The notes under the pieces are model-generated. The model searched no databases. It had not been told where the DNA came from and saw only the letters and a program-made list of their open reading frames with translations. Of a stretch of DNA of 64,000 nucleotides, positions 60,336-64,000 are shown piece by piece. Source of the DNA: Coffea arabica (Eukaryota > Streptophyta > Magnoliopsida > Gentianales > Rubiaceae); assembly GCF_036785885.1 (NCBI RefSeq), contig NC_092312.1:19176001-19240000 (forward strand), in the 5' to 3' direction. The position numbers and the translations under genes were made by a program. Every line of letters begins with the position of its first letter. The stretch's first letter is position 1.

Positions 60336-60854
60336 ATGGCTTCTTACCACAAGTTGTTGGTGATCTTCCTTATCGTTGTTGGATCTGTTGCTGGCAGCGG
60401 CCAAGCTTTGACACACCGTCACCTTCTGTTATCACCATCTCCAGGTTCAGATTCACCCCGAAGATCAAAATTTCCCTTTCCAAAATTAATGGGAGGGGGT
60501 TTGACAGAACATGGTCCGTCCCATGCCAGAACCGTCACTTCCCAGCCCGGAAATCCAATACTTCCAGACTTTCCAAATCCAGTGACTTCACCGGGAAATC
60601 CAATTGTTCCATACTTTCCAAGTCCAGTGATCCCACCCGGAATTCCCCCTATTCCATACCTTCCAAGTCCAGTTATTCCTGCACCAGGAAATCCAATTAT
60701 TCCATACTTTCCAAGCCCAGTAATCCAACCTGGAAATCCAATCATTCCGTACTTCCCAAGCCCGGTGATCCAACCCGGAAATCCAACTGTTCCATACTTT
60801 CCAAGTCCAGTTTTCCCACCTCCTCCAGCTGCTACTTCCACCATTAGCCCTTGA
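60336..60854 (+). CDS. Secreted proline-rich repeat protein, 172 aa
   Basis: It is intronless. The signal peptide MASYHKLLVIFLIVVGSVAG ends near GQA and is followed by LTHRHLLLSPSP. A basic linker (SPRRSKFPFPKLMGGG) leads to six tandem units of 15-16 residues, GNPI(I/V)PYFPSPVIxP, from about residue 78. DNA period is 45 bp. The last units are nearly identical, which suggests recent unequal exchange. It ends in AATSTISP, similar to the neighbour's tail. The Tyr in each PYFPSP unit could serve in wall cross-linking, by analogy with other proline-rich wall proteins; this is inference. Confidence 0.85.
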   Translation: MASYHKLLVIFLIVVGSVAGSGQALTHRHLLLSPSPGSDSPRRSKFPFPKLMGGGLTEHGPSHARTVTSQPGNPILPDFPNPVTSPGNPIVPYFPSPVIPPGIPPIPYLPSPVIPAPGNPIIPYFPSPVIQPGNPIIPYFPSPVIQPGNPTVPYFPSPVFPPPPAATSTISP

Positions 60855-62088
60855 AATCAATTTGCAGAAGTACCATTGGACTTCTCACGTTTCCATGTTG
60901 TGTACGTAGCTCAATTTTAGCATGAAGGCTATATCAGTTTTCTTGCATATTTTGTCATGATGTAGGCAAGTCCCTGATGAAGGGTTGTCCCTATGCTTTG
61001 CAGAATTCTTAGGTGTTGCTTCGATATCATTCAGAAGCAGACTAAATTTGAAATCATATCTTTGGTTAGCTTCCATTCAAGTGCGAAGTTTATGCATCAA
61101 TATCCCTAAACTTGAACTACTTTCTCGCCATGGGGTTGTTTGTTTATAAATTGTGTGGATCAACTTTTTTCTCATATAATAGATCACTTGAATCATGTTA
61201 ATCAGTAATGTGGATTACTCTGCAGTCTGCACTAGATGACCAACAACTTTGTTTCGGAGGAGCTGTGTAGATGTTAAGGGCTGTATGAAAGAAATTCTCA
61301 TTGATATCTTTATTCCAGAAAAACTGAACGGCAGTCTCCAACCTGAGAAAAGTTCCTTCCAGTGGAAGGTAACATTTTCACTGAAATATTGAGTTACAGA
61401 CAGGTTTAACCTCTAGAGCTTTAATTGGAAACGACAACTATTTCATACCAACTGTCTTCCGCCGTAAAAGTTAAAATCATCAACTTTGACATCATTCCAG
61501 CTCCTTTATACACGAAAAGCTTTTGGAAGTGCACATTTGTTTAAAAAAAAAAAAAAAAAAGACACCAAATTGATCTTAACCGTGGAAACATTTTTATTCA
61601 AATTTATGAAATTTTGTATCGATTCCTTTCGTATATTTTATTCTTACGTATTCTCTACTTGCCCACCTTTGTCAGTTTCGGGTCTAGGTACGTACCTTTT
61701 TAGTTTACAGTCGTATGAGCTTTTCGGCGAGGGCATAAGAGCATATATTGTGTCTTCTGGTTTATGCTTCTCTCTTGGCAGCTATCTGCATCGATAATAT
61801 GGGTTATTTCTAGCAGACAAACTAGAATAAGAACGCAGTCACAGCCACAGGAGTTTCACAGAAGTTAACAAAATAGTTTAAAAGGGAAGCTGAAGCTGGA
61901 TGTGGCTCTTTCCACGCCCAAGCAGAGTTACAGGACCAAACGATAGCAATTTACAAGAAGGAAAGGAGGAGTTGCATACTTACATGTATCAAATGTATTA
62001 AACTTGCACCAACTTTCTTAATTGATTCATCTTGGACCAACCACGTAGGAGGCATTTAAAATAGGACCCGAGAGATGGAGCTACAGTT
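60855..62088. other. 3' flank of the proline-rich cluster
   Basis: No further gene is supported. A 103-codon frame at 61486-61797 contains a translated A-run (Lys stretch) and looks spurious. Confidence 0.5.
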
Positions 62089-62105
62089 GGGGGGGGGGGG
62101 GGGGG
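62089..62105. repeat. Poly-G run of about 17
   Basis: An uninterrupted G run is followed by AAGGGG. It may be an unstable homopolymer or a G-quadruplex-prone tract. No gene is nearby. Confidence 0.8.
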
Positions 62106-62941
62106 AAGGGGAACTAAAATCTATTAATTACATATGTAAATTTAAACTTTGCCCCCACTCTTTTAGAATATTCTGCATTATTTCCTAACAAAATATTTAT
62201 CCGATGTGCTTCTTTATTTGTTACTTTTTTTTCCCTACAAGTCAACCCACTTGAAAACAAATAAATAAATTATTTAATCTCTCACACTCGATCAAAATCA
62301 AGCAATAAAGATTCAACTTTATTTTTAAACCAATTTAGAAATTCTTGATAATATATTTTTCCTCCACTAAAATTTTAAAAAAATTCTAGATTAGTTATTT
62401 CAAAAGGTTTTTTTAGGCAATTATTTCAAAATTTTGAAAATTACAAAGTTATAAAATAGTATTAGAATATTTGAATATGAAGACACTTCAAGAACAATGG
62501 TACAGTGTTTGCATATTTATGGTTATGCTATATCGTTTTGATAGTTTTGTGATCTATATAATTTAACATGTTAAGTTCACCTTCACTAAAATTTATTTTT
62601 GGATAAAATATACTTTATTCCCCTGTGGTTAGCACTTTTTTGCATAATCCTTTTGTGATTTGAAAAACTATATATAACCTTTTCATAATTTGAACTAAAG
62701 CGTTAAAGTGACGGAATTTGCATTTCATAATGGAATCAACTAAAATGTCAAAAGTGCTCATCTTTAAAGTTGAAAATTATTAATTAATTATAAGGGGTTA
62801 TGTATATATTTTAAAAATCATAAGAAGTTATGTGGTAAAGCACTAAACGATAAAGGGATTATATAGTAAAATACAAAATCATAAGGCACTAAAATGTCAT
62901 ACATATTACGTTTATATATTTTGGTCACTTCAACTATTTTA

Positions 62942-63075
62942 GGCCTCGTGTGGCAAATGAGTTTTTTGAATGTAAATTTTTGGATATTTTGAAATATATA
63001 GTTTACTGTAATTAAAGTTGTTAAAAAACTTGTAGCAGACAAACTTTGCCAAAAATTTATTTGCGAGATAGGCCC
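62942..63075. mobile_element. Tourist-like MITE, 134 bp
   Basis: GGCCTCGTGTGGCAAATGAG at the left and ATTTATTTGCGAGATAGGCCC at the right are imperfect inverted repeats. TTA flanks both sides (62939-62941 and 63076-63078), as for PIF/Harbinger-type MITEs. Confidence 0.7.
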
Positions 63076-63078
63076 TTA

Positions 63079-64000
63079 GTTTTGAAACAAAGATATTCTC
63101 GATATTTCCTTGGATTCCGTTACGAAGAATTTTTTCCGTCACTTTCATACGTTAGTCCAAACTATGAGAAATTACGTATATATTTTAAAATTACGGGAAG
63201 TTATATAAAAAATTGCGAAACCGTATTTTTAACTCCGCCCTGCACGAGATGACTCAAGCATACAGAAGAAATCTCTCGAGTGTATTAGTATATTCAGTGG
63301 GCAAGGATGGACACGAAACGTCACAAGTCAAAGAATTGTACCTCTGAGCTTTGGGTGTTCAGTTGGCATGATTGATGATGCCTTCTTATTGTCAATAAAA
63401 TTTGGTAAAGGCCAAAAAATCTGACCAATCTTTCTGGATGGTCAGTGTCTTTATGTTTTCAAACATTCTGCGAGTGAATTAGTAAGACTCACAATGATGG
63501 ATTCAGTCGTATGGTGATCATTGTTTAACTGCGTTGTAACTCGGAACATGTTAATTAATAACAACACGTATAGTACCTTAAAAAAAAAACACACACACAC
63601 ACACACACATACTGGCCATTTTACTCAAAGCTGTATGCTAGTATATGAACCTAAAATTACAGTGGCATGCAAAATCTCATTGGGAAGACAATACATATAC
63701 AGGTCAGGAGGCCAAGAAGATTAAACATAATTTATTCTTCTCTAAACCACGTAACAAAGATCACAAGTGCTATTCAATAGGTTTGAAAACTTTTGATGAA
63801 TCTGATCTCAAGTTCATCAGAAATATTTCCAGCCTGAATATAAATAGGACCGACCGTTGATATTGCTAAAGTAAATTCCTATCCCATTATTTATAGCACT
63901 TCATTGGACGAGACAAAATATTATCTTGTTTGCTTTAATGAAATCCAACCCCAGTGCATGAAAAAGATAATTGGCATCAGGGAGAAATTTGGACGGACGA
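63079..64000. other. Right edge of window, no gene seen
   Basis: Only an (AC)n microsatellite at about 63590-63608 stands out. Short open frames here lack domains. Confidence 0.5.

Noticed and set aside
60419-60844. Gly-rich 141-codon frame antisense to the fourth proline-rich gene
   Set aside because: It is a shadow of the 45-bp repeat on the coding strand.
1-64000. CRISPR arrays, bacterial operons, tRNA or rRNA genes
   Set aside because: None seen. Direct repeats are microsatellites or transposon-related, and the tRNA-like boxes lie within SINEs without a complete cloverleaf.

Overview
The window is nuclear DNA of a flowering plant, most likely a dicot. It is AT-rich, its genes have many exons with GT-AG introns, and SINEs, MITEs and TA microsatellites fill the gaps. 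The gene products are plant types: an SVP-clade MADS factor, a PELPK-type proline-rich protein, a plant beta carbonic anhydrase and a plant RabGDI. The species cannot be fixed from sequence alone; an asterid is a guess. All gene models below were spliced by eye, with every exon junction checked for reading phase.

Left half, minus strand. 2878-16218 is a 16-exon SUMO protease of the ULP2 class (about 879 aa). 17128-23109 is a 13-exon Rab GDP-dissociation inhibitor (448 aa). 24883-31768 is an 8-exon SVP/AGL24-type MADS-box gene (220 aa) with a 4.7 kb first intron, one apparent GC-AG intron, and a repressor-type LxLxL motif assembled across the last splice junction.

Middle (about 32.4-42.8 kb). 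This gene-poor stretch holds a decayed Ty3/gypsy pol fragment, tRNA-derived SINEs, several MITEs, and a 1,151-bp Mutator-like element with about 325-bp terminal inverted repeats and a perfect 9-bp target-site duplication.

Right half, plus strand. 42881-44782 is an intronless J-domain-like protein (633 aa) that lacks the HPD motif and carries a zinc-ribbon-like Cys cluster and an AT-hook. 49025-51970 is a 9-exon beta carbonic anhydrase. From 53488 to 60854 there is a cluster of four small, intronless, secreted proline-rich proteins. Each has its own TATA box, a signal peptide and an Arg/His-Leu-Leu motif just after the signal peptide, but each has a different proline repeat. This cluster is the most interesting accessory locus here. 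No organised multi-gene defence or biosynthetic system is visible.

The genes do not form a pathway. They cover SUMO deconjugation, vesicle traffic, floral or dormancy transcription control, a probable nuclear J-like protein, CO2/bicarbonate interconversion and cell-wall proline-rich proteins.
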